Shown here one piece after another: positions 21,512 through 33,330 of a stretch of 64,000 nucleotides of DNA. The position numbers were made by a program, and so were the translations under genes. The first letter of the stretch is position 1. Each line of letters opens with the position of its first letter. The notes beneath the pieces are model-generated. The model was not told where the DNA came from. It made no database searches and saw only the letters and a program-made list of their open reading frames with translations. Source of the stretch: Voacanga thouarsii (Eukaryota; Streptophyta; Magnoliopsida; Gentianales; Apocynaceae); NCBI GenBank assembly GCA_026120185.1, contig JANUWF010001281.1, positions 124,001 through 188,000 of the forward strand. The letters run 5' to 3'.

Positions 21512-22070
21512 TATCTAACTAACTATTCGGAAGAATAATTGGGTTTTTTTCTGTTTTAATATACCTCCATAACCTAAGTTGAGGCGTCTGTTTCAACTAT
21601 CATGAAAGCTGTTGGATCTGGAATACCTAGGCAAGGAAGTCTTTTGACAATCTGTTTGATTTTCTTAACTGTTTGAGTTTGCTCATCACTCCAAGGGATT
21701 GGGTCTTTTCTAAGACGCTTGTATAAAGGTTCGCAGATGATCCTGAGGTAAGGAATAAAATCTTATATGTAACTTAGACATCCTAAAAACCTTTGAAGTT
21801 GAGTTTTATCTTTTATTTCATCTGAAAACTTATCTGCAAACTCTATGGCTCTGCAAATGGGTTTATAAGTTCCTTGGGTTAGGTCAAGGCCTAAGAAAAG
21901 AATTTTGGTTTGGCAAAGACGGAGTTTAGATGCACTCACTACCAGACCATTTTTCGTGATTATTTCACGAAAAAGACGTAAATGTTTAAGATGCTGTTCA
22001 AAGGATTCACTAAAGATTAAAACATCATCAATGTAAACTATTGTAAATGCTATCCATGGGTTAAAGATGT
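21512..22070 (-). pseudogene. RT and start of RNase H, type F (second minus copy)
   Basis: RT from FNPWIAFTIVYIDDVLIFSE (YIDD codons 22024-22035) through LCQTKILFLGLDLTQGTYKP and KDKTQLQRFLGCL, then the RNase H start (GYGGILKQ) to 21512, where it is truncated. The open frame 22194-21763 continues upstream into type-B coat sequence (see next entry). Confidence 0.85.
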
Positions 22071-22194
22071 CATTCATAACCTTTTCCCACAATTGTAGGT
22101 CAAAAGCTACTAAATTTAACAATCTACCATTATCTATTAATTTCTTATTATCTATTATTTCTAATTGCATTTCTCTATAATCACTATATGTCAT
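21763..22194 (-). pseudogene. Chimeric open frame: type-B coat start fused to type-F RT
   Basis: 143 codons. The first ~37 (MTYSDYREMQLEIIDNKKLI, LLNLVAFDLQLWEKV) are type-B coat protein, as at 15515. From about 22080 it is type-F RT (NDIFNPWIAFTIVYIDD). The joint keeps the reading frame. Most likely a recombination product in the locus; no promoter is evident. Confidence 0.75.
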
Positions 22195-24087
22195 TCTAGG
22201 TAGATTTCTAGGGCCATAATGTCTAACAACTTATTGTGGTGCTACTGGCTGTGGAGGAAGATAAGGATTACTAGACGCAGTAGAAGGAGAAGCAATATCC
22301 ATATATTCTACACACTTATTGTCTTCTTTATATTTTTAATATATTGTTCAGTTTTTACTCTTATATTTCTTTCCATATCATAATATAAATATTCAATATC
22401 ATCTATTTGTCCATTTTGTTCTAATTCTGCTTCTAACCTTATTAAATCTTTTTCTGATAATTCTAAACCTAATTCTTTAGGATACATTATTCTATTTTCT
22501 ATTTCCATAATTTCTATACACACATTTTCTATTCCTTGTCTTAATGATTTTTTATCTTCATCTTCTTCTGTTCTTGTAGTTGTATTAGAATAATTTAAAA
22601 ATCTAACACTAGTTTCTCTTCTATTATTTTGATATATTACACTATCTATGGGTACTAAAGGGGTGCCTGATTCTAAGAATTTACTAAGATTCCATTCTTC
22701 TCCTGCTAGAGTTTCTGGATTAACTTTTATTGGTTTTATTAATTAAATGCCTTTACTAGCCATAGCTTCTATAATAGGTTTTATTTCTATTTTATATTTT
22801 GTTCTAGAGCCATTGGTTAATCTTCCTATAAGTCCTAAACTTATGATTAAATTTTCTCCACTAAAATCTTCATAACCCTTAGTTTGAATACCTATTTCTA
22901 TATTTTTAGCTAAATCTTCTAAGGTTATTAAAAAATTCGCTCTATTTTTCATTCATATCTACTTCTATTGTTGATATGAGTGCTTTTAACATCTTTCCAT
23001 CTTTTATATAATACTGTTAAAAAACTTTAGTTCCTAATCTCAATCTTGCTAATCCTTTAATTCCTATTACTATTAGTCTTAAATGCAAATAAGCATATGC
23101 ATTTGTTAAATTTTTAAGATTTTCGATTGTGACTAATTTTAATGCTCTAAGTTCTATCGTTACTGACAAAGGCTCTTCTCTACTAGATCGAAACAAGCCT
23201 GTATGCAATTGTAACCAACCTACTTGATATAATCTTCTATTTACATCCACATCCCTATTTACATCTATAATTTCTTCTAACTAAATTTGTCTATTTTCTC
23301 TAGATTGTCTAATCCTTCCTAAAAGGGAAGTTTCTACACTAATATTTTCATTTAAAGTCCTACTAGTTTCTATAAATGACTTATTTTTTCACTACTTAAA
23401 TTTTTTGAAGATAAATATCCAATGAATATAAGTTATTTGTTTTTTCTGTTTTCTTTCTATCGGAATTCTACTAAATTTATCTGTTAATTCATTGATTTCT
23501 TTTTCTAAGCTTAAAGCTGCTAATCTTTTTTCTATAATATCTATTTTTTCACAAATTTTAATTCATAATGCTATTTGGATATTAATTTATTTTAGGTATA
23601 TTTTATCTGAATTAGAAGTTCCTAAATAATCAGTAAGGCCTAAAGATTCTAAATGATACTTTTTAAATTCTAGAAGGCACTTTTTGCAATCCAGATTATC
23701 TTCTAAAGACATTAACGAAGAATAAGTTTTTCTATATTTTTTAATATTTTATTTTTTAAATAAGATTCTTCTAATTTCTGAGAGTGCTTTTCACAATTGA
23801 TTATTTCTTTATATTGACTAGTTTCTTCTTTTAAATATTCTAAGTTTTTTATTCTTCTTATTATAATATTATTTTTTTTCTTTAATATATTCTAAATTTT
23901 CTACTAATTGCTCTAATATCGTATTTTTGTCTTTAATATATTTTAATAATGTCCCAAATATTAGAAATTTTCTTTTCTTGACCTTCTAATTTTTCTCCAA
24001 CGCTAATTACTAAATCTATTAGGCTATTAATCTGCCGATTGTTTAAGAAACAATTTTTATTGAGCTTCTCCATTATGGGCTTTGAGT
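22070..24087 (-). pseudogene. Type-B polyprotein N-terminus: coiled coil - movement - linker - coat start
   Basis: Second type-B minus copy, extending further upstream than 14010-16434. It begins MEKLNKNCFLNNRQINSLID (from about 24073) with long coiled-coil segments to about 23400. The movement-protein N-half is open for 77 codons (23250-23017: GWLQLHTGLFRSSREEPLSV, YAYLHLRLIVIGIKGLARL), and after a stop the C-half runs 22952-22743. The linker is open at 22523-22308 (EIMEIENRIMYPKELGLELS), and the coat start at about 22303 ends at the chimeric joint near 22080. A small deletion relative to the first copy removes the IFYCSP segment at 22940. Confidence 0.8.
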
Positions 24088-25286
24088 TTTGAAAATTGAA
24101 ATATGGTCCTAGTATTATAACAAGCTTATAATCCAATCACAAAGGTTTAGATAATGGTAATTTCACCCAACTAATTATAACACTTTATAATTCGCTCATA
24201 ATTATTACTTCTTCTAACAAATTAACCCAATAACATTATCAAATAATATCTAGAGTACCAGTACTTCTATTGTGTATGACCTATTAGGTTTTTTAGTCAG
24301 TTGGTAGCTTGTATGAATTAATTCTATCACTATAGAATTAATAATACATAATAATTAGAATTAACTTATTAATTCTAATTAGGATTAATTTATTAATTAT
24401 TTAGTTAATAAATCCATATTTAGCAAATCAAGTGTCAGTGCAATAAACTTATTTCATCATACTATGTCTCATTCGATTTAAAGTATGGAATTAGCACCAA
24501 CTCCCTCCAGAATATAGTTAATTATAACCCGAATTTATTAGTACTTATCTAGGAATCTATTACTCAACATGCGTATCATTTGGAACTATTTCCAATATAT
24601 AGTCACCTTGCCCAAAGACTTCTCGAGTAATTATTCCATACAAGTGGTCGTGAGATATATGCTCCTACTCTTAGGAGTGATGAATCCTTTATTGACCCTC
24701 TCAACTACTTTGGTTTGCTTTATGTTGTGTCCAATATCCATCCTATAGATGGTCTCAATGAGACTCCAAATATTAGAATCAATGTACAACGCTTGGTAAA
24801 CAAAGTACCATGGAAATTTCAAGTCTAAGGATACTTGCACATTTACTATAATGAGATTCTATCATTGGTACTAAATAGTTATTCATGTAATTATCTTATA
24901 CTTAAATCATCCCATGTACTTGTTCGAGTAACAAGCATCTACATGTTAACTTTGAGTATCATAATACTAATGGATGTGAGAACCACTGCTTGATCAAATT
25001 AAGAGGTATAACACGTATTAGTCTTTGTGCATTAAGAGTGTCCTATATCATTAATACGATGACTAGGATGGTTAAGCACAAGTACTACATAGTGTAGTAG
25101 AAATCTCACATTATGATCTCTATCATGATTTCCTTAATACTATACATTGTGCTATGGACTTTATCTATCAATTTTATATACGTACACGTATAGCACGAGG
25201 AAACTGAAAGATAAAAAATGTTTTTATTAATTAAATATGCAAAATGCGTAGTAAAAATAGATTGGTTCTAAGGTATAACTGTAGCA
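24088..25286 (-). repeat. Copia-F 5' LTR, distal piece
   Basis: Resumes the LTR left off at 10735: TTGAAAATTGAAATATGG at 24090 matches 61207 in Copia-E, and the match continues through ATTTCACCCAACTAATTATAAC, CTCCCTCCAGAATATA and TAAGGATACTTGCACATTTA. It ends GTAGCA at 25286, where Copia-E ends CTAACA. About 150 bp of LTR is missing across the viral insertion. Confidence 0.75.
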
Positions 25287-25594
25287 ATTGCTGCACTCAG
25301 TTAGATTTTGATCTATATCTTGAACATTTTCATCCTGTTAGGCTAAAAAATGTTCTATTTTTATAGCCTTTTCCCTCAGTTTTTGTGAACTCTTTTGCGT
25401 GATAATGGATAGTTTTTATCCATTTTGTGCTTTTTTATGTTTCTAGATGACTTTGGAGAAAACTAAGTAAAACATAAGCTTAAATGATGTATTTTCACAC
25501 AAAGAGGTTTGCCAGCTGATTTAGAAGACCTTGAAACATGAACTAAACAAGTGAGGATTACTATACTTAATTACAAGTTATCTTGATATTTCTT
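25287..25594. other. Unassigned 300-bp stretch
   Basis: AT-rich, no convincing coding or repeat match. TTTTTATGTTTCTAGATGAC near 25435 is reminiscent of retroelement leader text but not enough to assign. Confidence 0.3.
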
Positions 25595-26150
25595 ACAATG
25601 TTATAGTATATGACATATATCAATCTAATCCCAAGGGATCTTATTTGGAGGCTATTAAAAGAATTCTCTAATGTGTTTGTTATATTTCAAAATATAGTAT
25701 ATATTTTAGCAAGGATTCTAGCAGTCATCTTATTCGATCTAATAATGCTTATTAGATTAAAAATTATGATGATTAGAAAAGTACTTTTAAGGTTATTTCT
25801 ATCTTAGAAATATTTTGGTGTCTTGTTACAACAAGAAGCAGAATTGCATTCTACGTCAACGGTGGAAGTAGAGTAAATTACTATTGGTGGCTATTGCACT
25901 CAATTGTTATGGATAAACAAATATTGGAGAATTATAGAATCACACAAAATGAGTTAATTGTATATTATGATAATACAGATACAATTAACATCTCGAAGAA
26001 TCCACTTCAATATAGCAAAACAAAGTAAATTGACATTAGACACCATTTTATTCAAAAACTTGTGGAACAAAAGATTTTGTAGATTAAATATTTTTCTCAC
26101 AAAAGCTATTAGCTGATATTATGCTGAAATGATGAGGCTCCATTTCTTCA
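25595..26150 (+). pseudogene. Copia RT tail and RNase H remnant
   Basis: Second, unrelated Copia lineage. Across three frames one can read LEAIKRIL, YISKYSIYFSKDSS, then KKQNC, STSTVEVEYITIGGYCTQLL, and from 25911 MDKQILENYRITQNELIVYY, DNTDTINISKNPLQYSKTK and IDIRHHFIQKLVEQKIL. The YYDNT..INISKNP..SKTK.IDIRHH pattern is Copia RNase H of the SIRE/Maximus-like type. Stops and frameshifts abound. It is joined near 26120 to the tail of a Gypsy pol. Confidence 0.8.
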
Positions 26151-26181
26151 TGAGGGACAAGCACAAGAAAGGGGAGACACT

Positions 26182-27591
26182 TGATGCGCAAATTTTGGGT
26201 GTATAAAAATCATCAAACTTAAATTCATTCCTTAGTCAATTTGTAATTAAAATATTAATCCCAAAATACACATACAAGCAAGTATACTCATCACAAGCAT
26301 AGCATAGAAAATTAACGAGTATCGATCCTCAAAGGAACAAGTACACACTAAGCACTTTTCATTCATTGTTTAACCGACCCAAATAAAGTGATAAGATAAT
26401 AAAAAGAAAAATAAAGAAATATACACAACTTAAGGATGTGAAAATATACAATTTAGATAAAGGCTTTTGAAAACATGAAAATAAATTACTTAGCACATAT
26501 CACAATTAATTGTTATCTTGGTCTCATGAAGAATTTAAAATAGATCCACTTCGTTTGACATCCATGGAATCACTATCTTCTAGTTAAACTAGTGAAAATA
26601 AGCCGTCTCAACTAATTTATCCAAAAGAAGCATTAAAATCAATCCTTATATAAACTCCTATATTCTATTCGATTTAAAATATGAAATTTGTCAATGAATC
26701 AATATTCTACCAATCATCAACTAACCTTTGATTAGCTATGTTCTAGAAAATTAACTAATTTTTCAAGCAAGTTAAGAGATAACAAATATGAAATTAATTA
26801 ATTGAAATAATTACCAACCCCTTTTTCAAGAAAGTTAATAACAAAAATCAATCAACCAACTCTGTAAGAAAAATAAGTAATCAAATCCCAAGATAAATAA
26901 TTAATTGATTAAAAGATTAAATTAACTCGAATGGTCATGAATCCCAAAAAACAGTGTCAAATTATGATGAAAATATTAATTACATAATTGTTTTAAAAAA
27001 TAAAGGTAAAAGAAAGAATTCATAAATAAGCCTCCTTCTTCTCCCATGATGACTCTCTTGAACAACCCTCCTTAATTTGATGAATTCCTCCTTCAATGAG
27101 TGATTTTCTGATTTGCTCTCTGAATTTACCTTCTTTTCTCTTGTGCTTTATCTTGGTTTTATAGGCTTCTTTGATGCCAAATTCATTGCTTGAGGAGTCT
27201 TGGCCGAGTAGGATTCTGAAAATACCAAAATCTTTGGAAAATTATTAAATTCGTGCACAGGATTTTGCCTTTCCAGGGCAGATTTGGCTGCCAGGTCTAG
27301 TCAACCCACCTAGTTCCATGTGTGTTTTGTTTTTCCACTGAAGTTTTGCTATGTTTTCTTGCTATTTCGGAATGGACTTGGCACCGGGTGCACTAGTTGG
27401 ACCTAACACCAGGTGTGTTCTGGAATTTCTCTAATTTTGCTTGAAATTAACTCAAATCTACACAAATTTGTCAAAAGCACTTTTCACAAGCAAAATTTCA
27501 AATAGGAAGAAATACGCCTAGTTTTTACACCAAAAGTATATCAAATTGACCTCAAATAACTAGAAAAATAGTGATGATTTAGCCCCTATCA
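26182..27591 (-). repeat. Solo LTR of the G/H family with TSD
   Basis: Plus reading starts TGATGCGCAAATTTTGGG and ends TTTAGCCCCTATCA. TSD ACACT at 26177-26181 and 27592-27596, perfect. No internal region or second LTR, so it arose by LTR-LTR recombination. Same overall text as the LTRs of G and H. Confidence 0.92.
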
Positions 27592-28081
27592 ACACTTAAC
27601 CAATACAGGGGCTAATGATGAGGGTAAGGACAAAATGATTCCAAGAAGGACTTCAAGCATTCATGAAATCCTACTTGGAGATGCAGGGACCTTCAGAGGC
27701 ACTTGATGGCTCGAAGAAGGTTAACTTGATGACAATTAAAAAAGAATATATAGAGAATAGCAAGGAAGATAGAATAGATAGAACAAAATAAAGAGGACTT
27801 GAAAAGAAGCACCATCGACTGAACATAATGCAACTGGTGTCGGTCCTATTACCATTGCCGATGTCAGCCTTTTAATGCCAAATATTTCATCTACTACGGA
27901 GCATAGCCAATGCTAGCCCCAATGGCCTAGCTAGTACCGACACTCTTCGGGGCACAGTCCTCTGTTTTATGCGTTTTGATGTTTTCTCTGGCTTACTTTT
28001 ATTTTTAATGCTTTGTAAGGACCTTTTAAAGTTTAAAGTTATCTTAAAGCATCACTAAACTAATCGTTAGGATTGGGGTTG

Positions 28082-28089
28082 TATAAATA
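28082..28089 (+). promoter_or_regulatory. TATA box of the Gypsy-I LTR
   Basis: TATAAATA, about 490 bp before the LTR end, in the expected U3/R position. Confidence 0.5.
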
Positions 28090-28885
28090 CCCCTTTATGT
28101 GACAAGACAACACAATTTTCATCTTGTATATTAAAACATCATGAAGAGAAACTTGAGAGGTTCTTCCTCCTTATTCATTCTTTATTCAAGGCCATGCTAA
28201 GGGATTAGTCCACCCTTTATGTCTCTAAATCTAGTTGAATAATCTAGTTAGCTTTTCTAGATTGGGTCATGGATTGCTTGTTCATCTAAAGTTTTCTTTA
28301 GGTATCTAATTGGGCACCTATAATTTCTATTCTTGTGTTCTTAAATATTTTATTGGCTTAGGGATATTAGGTGCTACTATAGTAGATCTTTACTACAAAA
28401 CTTAAGGTCCTTAAAGCTTAGTTCCTTAGGGGTTGTTAGTTTGGGGGAAGGTTAGTTCTCTTGTTACTATACTTATCTCTATTTTTCATGATTTGAGTGC
28501 TCTTGTTTGTGTTGTGATTGAATCTTCTTAGCCACAAAATTTGTGCAAGAAAAATCATTCTCAAGCTCGCACCAACATTGGTATTAGAGTAAGGTAAGCC
28601 ATGATTACAATCAAAGCTGTAAGATAAGGAAAGAAGCCTAAGAAAACTGAAGAGTAGAGCAATCCCGTAGCTGAAAAAAATACTTAAAAAATGTCACTAT
28701 ATCTTTGCTATTTCTTGATTTTTCTTTGGGAAAATTGCCCTTTGATATTACTTGGGAACAAATTTTTCATGTGATTGCGGCAAAAATGAGCTTGTATGAG
28801 CGTGAAAATTATACTAAGTCTTAAGTGATGAGATTGCATCCTAAGTGTTTAATAAAATTTCTATGAGCAGATTTGTGGCTAAAAT

Positions 28886-30694
28886 TGAAGGCATGAAAAA
28901 CGAAAAACACAGGGCATGTAGTGGAAGCAAAAACAAGACAAAATTGGAAAAACTTAAGAACAGGGGAACCGAACAGAGCCGACGCTGGCTCCGGTAGCCC
29001 TAGTTGGCACCAGTCATGCTCTGCACGGATTCTGAGGTTAAAAAAAATACCTCTTTTCCTCGTTCTAAGAATTGGTTGGACCGGAATGTGCGCAACCAGG
29101 GTAGGTGTGCTGGTGGAAACCTCTGGTGCAATTCCTGCAAGTCTCCTACTCTGTCTTTGCTTGTAGGTGAACGCCAAACACTTGGTCTTCTAGTATATGG
29201 CCTGCATAATTTTGTTTGGTGAACAACTTACAAGGCTAGGGAACTTTCTTGGAGAGAAAGAGAGAGAGAAAGAGACGTCTGGCAATTTTTTCACACAGAG
29301 AAGAGGCCATTAAAAAAAATGTTATATCCAATCCTCCTGTTTAACCTAAATAAGAACCATAGGTTAAACTAGACTGGGCCATTGGACTCTTAGTTTAATC
29401 TTTTGGGCTTAATTAATTATTCTAATTAGAACCAAATAAATGGACTATTTAATAATTAATTTTCCAGACCTAAATAAACTAGTCCAATTAACAAGCCTAT
29501 ATTAGCTTAGTCCCAGGTTAATCTTTAATTATTCAAACTGGGCCAAAGCGCTAAATAATTAAATAACCTACCAAACTAATTTAATTAATTTTCTATCTCT
29601 ATGGACCTTTATTTTTTTCTAGCCCAACAATTAAATAGGCTACTTAAATAAAATAAATTTCATTTAATTTAAAATCAATTCCTTAGCCTATATTTAATTA
29701 GGACTTACGGTCTACACTGGGGACCAAAAGACACACCACCTTGGCTACTAAAATGACCAAAATACCCTCGTCATATAAATAGCTATATTTTATATTTTAA
29801 ATATTTTCTAATATCATCATAAGGAAATTTTGACCCCAAGGATAGTGCTACATTAGCAAAGTCTTCGACCTACAGGTGTAATGACTAAAATACCCTTCTA
29901 TACATCGCCATATATTGAAAAAGGAAGAAGTGTACTAACACTTCTCTAAATAACATCTACCATCCTTAGGCTTCTAGTCCAATGATCCATGACTTCCTGG
30001 ATTGTTTCCGCTTTCCAAGGGAGCTACCCTAAAGCAAACATCCAAGTCATGTTTCCCAGGGCCTTGGATATTTAGATTATTCAGATAACTACAAGGGGTG
30101 ATATGGTATAGAAACTATCTTGTACAAATCTGTCTTAACTAACTAGTCACACATACCCAACATGCAAGTATATTGGCCCTACGATAGAACCTCAACTATA
30201 CAATATCAAAGTATATGCTTCTAGTTTCGTCAGACTACCAACTCATACTCAAGTCGTAGAGTACTAATCCACGGTGTAGCAGTAGTAGTCTAGGTTTCTA
30301 TCATATAGTACTTTAAGAAACCACTACTACAGGTCCTATTTTACGTATTCGAAATACGCTTATGTCATGAAGTAAGTGAACTACTCACTGACTAAAAGTA
30401 AGCCATTCCCCATTTAGAATTCACAACAAAATAACTTAGACATGATGAGATTCCCATTCTCATCAATTAGTTAAGAATGAATGTTTTTGTGCTAAGTAAC
30501 TCGTGATCCATACTTTATTGTGAAAGACCTCCATTCACATGGACCACTTGCTTAAACACAATGGGTTTTTTCCAAATGTAATTGTGCACAAATAAAAATG
30601 TAAATTCACAAACAATTTCTGAAAATAAATTCTTTTATTAAAAATTTTGATATTTACATCAGAAACCTAGTTTAAGAGGTCATATCTCCCAACA
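28886..30694 (-). repeat. Solo LTR, TGTTGGGA family, copy 1
   Basis: The minus strand reads TGTTGGGAGATATGACC... and ends ...CATGCCTTCA. TSD AAAAT at 28881-28885 and 30695-30699. Length 1.8 kb. The start resembles many plant Copia LTRs, but no internal region is present to assign a class. Frames inside (for example 28821-29177) straddle the boundary and are not genes. Confidence 0.88.
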
Positions 30695-31142
30695 AAAATG
30701 ACGCATTATTGCTACTTATTTACATTCCATGGTTTATCATTACTTATGTTATTACTTCCCAGGTGAATTCCATACTAATTTGGACCATTTTCATTGACGT
30801 TATCTTTTGGTTATCCTTGTTCTTTCTAATTCTATGAACTAGTTATCAAGTGCTTATTTCTTACTTTCTTCGATATTCTCTTTGCTTTAAATTGCTTCTT
30901 TATACTTCTTCTACTTGTTCTTGTATTGTTGTGTTTTTCTTCTTTGAAAATTCTTGGTTGAGACTTGCTTATATTTAGGTTCCCCACAAGTGTTTGTTGA
31001 AATTTTCGTAAGAGTCTTAATTGGAGAATCGTTATGATTTAGTTGAACCTCTTAATTGAACTAGACCCTTAGCTACTGCAAAGGACTTAGGATTAAATCA
31101 AGAGTATTTTGAGCATTGGGAAAAAGGCGAGAGGGTGAGAGT

Positions 31143-32972
31143 TGAAGGCTTAAGAAGTGAAAACACAGAGCACGCAGCGGAAGTGAAAACTAAAAAACTA
31201 GAAAAACTGAAGAAATGGAGAACCCGAATAGAGCCGGCTCCGGCGCGGGCTCCGGCAGCCTCAACCGGTGCCGATCGTGCTCTGGCGGGACTCCGAGGTT
31301 AAAAATTTCTAACATTTTCTTCTTGTTTTCGAAGATGGTTGGACCGGAATGTGTGCAACCGGGGTAGGTGTTCCGGTGGAAACCTCTGGTGCGATTCTTG
31401 CAAGCCTCCTACTCCATCTTTGCAAGTAGGTGAAAGTCAAACTCTTGATCTTCCAGTATATGGCCTGCCTAATTCCGTTTGATGAACAACTTAAAGACTA
31501 AGGAATATTTTCTGGAGAGAGAGAGAGAGAGAAACGTCTGGTTTTTCTTTCACCCAGAGAAGAGGCAGTGCAAAAAAAAAAAAAAAAAAAACGTTATTTC
31601 CAATCCTCCTGTTTAACCTAAATAAAACCCTAGGTTAAACTGGACTGGCCCATTGGACTCTTAGTTTAGCCTTTTGGACTTAATTAATTACTCTAATTAG
31701 AACCAAATAATTAGCCCTATTAATAATTAATTTTTCAGTCCAAATAAACTAGTCCATTAAATAAGCCTATATTAGTTTAGTCCCAGGTTAATATTTAATT
31801 ATTCAAATTGGGCCAAAGCCCTGAATAATTAATTAACTCACCAAACTAATTTAATTAATTCTCTCTCTCTCTCCATGGACCTTTATTTTATTCTAGCCCA
31901 AAAATTAAATTAGACTAATTAAATAAAAAAATTCTATTTAATTTAATTTAAGATCAATTCCTTAGCCTATATATAATTAGGACTCACAGTCTATACTGGA
32001 GACCAAAAGACACACCGCCTTGGCTACTAAAATGACCAAAGTACCCTCATCATATAAATAGCTATATTTTATATTTTAAATATTTCCTAATATCATCATA
32101 AGGAAATTTTGACCCCAAGGATAGTGTTACATTAGCAAAGTCTCCGACCTACAGGTGTAATGACTAAAATACCCTTCTATACATCACCATATATTGAAAA
32201 AGGAAGAAGTGTACTAACACTTCTCTAAATAACAGCTACCATCCTTAGGCTTCTAGTCCATTGATCCACGACTTCCTGGATTGTTTCCGCTTTCCAAGGG
32301 AGCTACCCTAAAGCAAACATTCAAGTCATGTTTCCCAGGGCCCTGGATATTTAGATCATTTAGACAACTACAAGGGGCGATATAGTATACAAACTATCTT
32401 GTACAAGTCTGTCTTAACTAACTAGTCACACATACCCAACATGCAAGTATTTTAGCCCTATGATAGAACCTCAACTATAGCATATCAAAGTACATACTTC
32501 CAGCTTCGTTAGACCACCAACTCATACTCAAGTCGTAGAGTACTAGTCCACGTTGTAGCAGTAGTAGTCTAAGTTTCTACCATATAGTACTTTAAGAAAC
32601 TACTACTACAGGTCCTGTTCTACGTATTCGAAACACGCTTATGTCATGAAGTGACTGGAATACTCACTGGCTAAAGGTAAGCCATTCTCCGTTTGGAATT
32701 CACAACATAATAACCTAGATATGATGAGATTCCCATTCTCATCAATTGGTTAAGAACGAATGTTTATGTGTTAAGTAACCCATGATCTATACCTTACTGT
32801 GAAAGACCTCCATTCATATGGACCACTTACTTAAACACAGTGGGTCTTTTCCAAATGTAATTGTGCACAAATAACATGTACATTCATAAAAAATTTCTGA
32901 AAATAAATTATTTTATTAAAACCTTCGATATTTATATCTGAAACCTAGTCTAAAAGGGCATATTTCCCAATA
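31143..32972 (-). repeat. Solo LTR, TGTTGGGA family, copy 2
   Basis: Full-length homologue of 28886-30694. Flanks AGAGT (31138-31142) and AGATT (32973-32977) form a TSD with one mismatch. It carries its own A run at 31574-31590. The 448 bp between the two copies is Gypsy-I leader, not retroelement internal sequence, so the two are independent insertions. Confidence 0.82.
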
Positions 32973-33119
32973 AGATTATCATCAAAAGAGTCATAAAGGA
33001 GTAAACACGAGAGTAGAGTGACTATCTGTTGAGAGTAAACGTAAAAAGGAGTGAAAGTAAGGATCCATCTTTTTTGTTAATCTCTTTTACAGGTTCAATT
33101 CATTGAATATTGTACCACC

Positions 33120-33325
33120 ATGGCACATGAAACAAAAATTTCTAGGCCTAACCCAAGCGGGCCTAGTAGACCTCAAGAAGATCCAATTGATGCTAGGACT
33201 TTGCGAGAGGACATGCATGCTATGATAAAGAAAATGCAAAGTCGGTTTGAAGACATAGCACGGGAGTTGGTAGATTTGAGAAATCATTTTGGTTAATCTT
33301 CTATCATGGCATAAAAAAGAAGGCA
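33120..33325 (+). pseudogene. Gypsy-I gag, N-terminal part
   Basis: Starts ATG at 33120 (MAHETKISRPNPSGPSRPQE, then IDARTLREDMHAMIKKMQSR, FEDIARELVDL), stops at 33294, with a further stop before 33325, where the long-LTR element Tek-T inserted. The gag continues at 49113 in the same direction. Gag would form the virus-like particle. Confidence 0.75.
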
Positions 33326-33330
33326 AGAAT

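Larger units (their letters stand above)
10736..24087. mobile_element. Cluster of rearranged endogenous pararetrovirus (Caulimoviridae) fragments
   Basis: A 13.3-kb block inserted in the Copia-F LTR. At least ten segments in alternating orientation belong to two lineages. Type B: leader and PBS (10740-10990, 12551-12645, 13795-14010), coat protein (11228-12290), RT-RNase H and a viroplasmin-like domain (12690-13790), and movement/coat polyprotein pieces (14010-16434, 22070-24087). Type F: movement protein (16435-16672), RT-RNase H and downstream ORF (16675-17780; 20475-18345), coat protein (17780-18120; 21385-21510), coat tail and protease (20476-21380), and RT-RNase H (22070-21512). Nearly all frames carry stops or frameshifts. 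These are fossils, not a viable genome. Confidence 0.85.
458..25286 (-). mobile_element. Copia-F: minus-strand Ty1/Copia element, heavily nested
   Basis: Host frame of the left half. In element sense (right to left) the pieces are: 5' LTR (25286-24088, then 10735-10389, then 4996-4987), an initiator-Met PBS (4985-4973), a short leader, an integrase fragment (2675-1935) and a 3' LTR (about 1935-458). Later insertions are a long-LTR fragment (2676-4946), element G (4997-10383) and the viral cluster (about 10736-24087). LTR pieces were identified by side-by-side reading with the better-preserved LTRs of Copia-E (53441 and 60685). The outer left boundary is uncertain because TGTTACA at 451-457 could belong to either neighbouring LTR. 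Gag, protease and RT-RNase H are missing. Confidence 0.7.
26120..28592 (+). mobile_element. Gypsy-I: pol tail, LTR and PBS of a plus-strand Gypsy element (with solo-LTR insertion)
   Basis: Pol C-terminal tail (about 26120-26181 and 27592-27780): a decayed G.M.R.RTK motif, then FQEGLQAFMKSYLEMQGPSE, like the GPMTRARAKR tail at the end of many plant Gypsy polyproteins. It is followed by an LTR (about 27800-28575) with TATAAATA at 28082-28089, and a PBS-like TTGGTATTAGAGTA at 28576-28589. Leader and gag continue to the right, broken by insertions (see below). Pol tail, LTR, PBS and gag in a row imply two elements sharing one LTR. The exact LTR start was not found. Confidence 0.6.
28593..33119 (+). 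other. 5' leader of Gypsy-I, split by two solo LTRs
   Basis: Leader pieces are 28593-28885, 30700-31142 and 32978-33119. They join smoothly once the two solo LTRs and their TSDs are taken out, and lead to the gag ATG at 33120. No ORF of note. Confidence 0.6.

Noticed and set aside
10736..24087. A complete, potentially active endogenous virus
   Set aside because: No lineage has all genes in order on one strand; every RT lacks its N-terminal part and stops are frequent.
28821..29222. Three overlapping 72-118-codon frames
   Set aside because: They cross the solo-LTR boundary and TSD, or lie in LTR text also present, but broken, at 31143-31500.
28886..32972. One LTR retrotransposon with a 448-bp internal region
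   Set aside because: Each LTR has its own TSD, and no PBS or polypurine tract lies between them.
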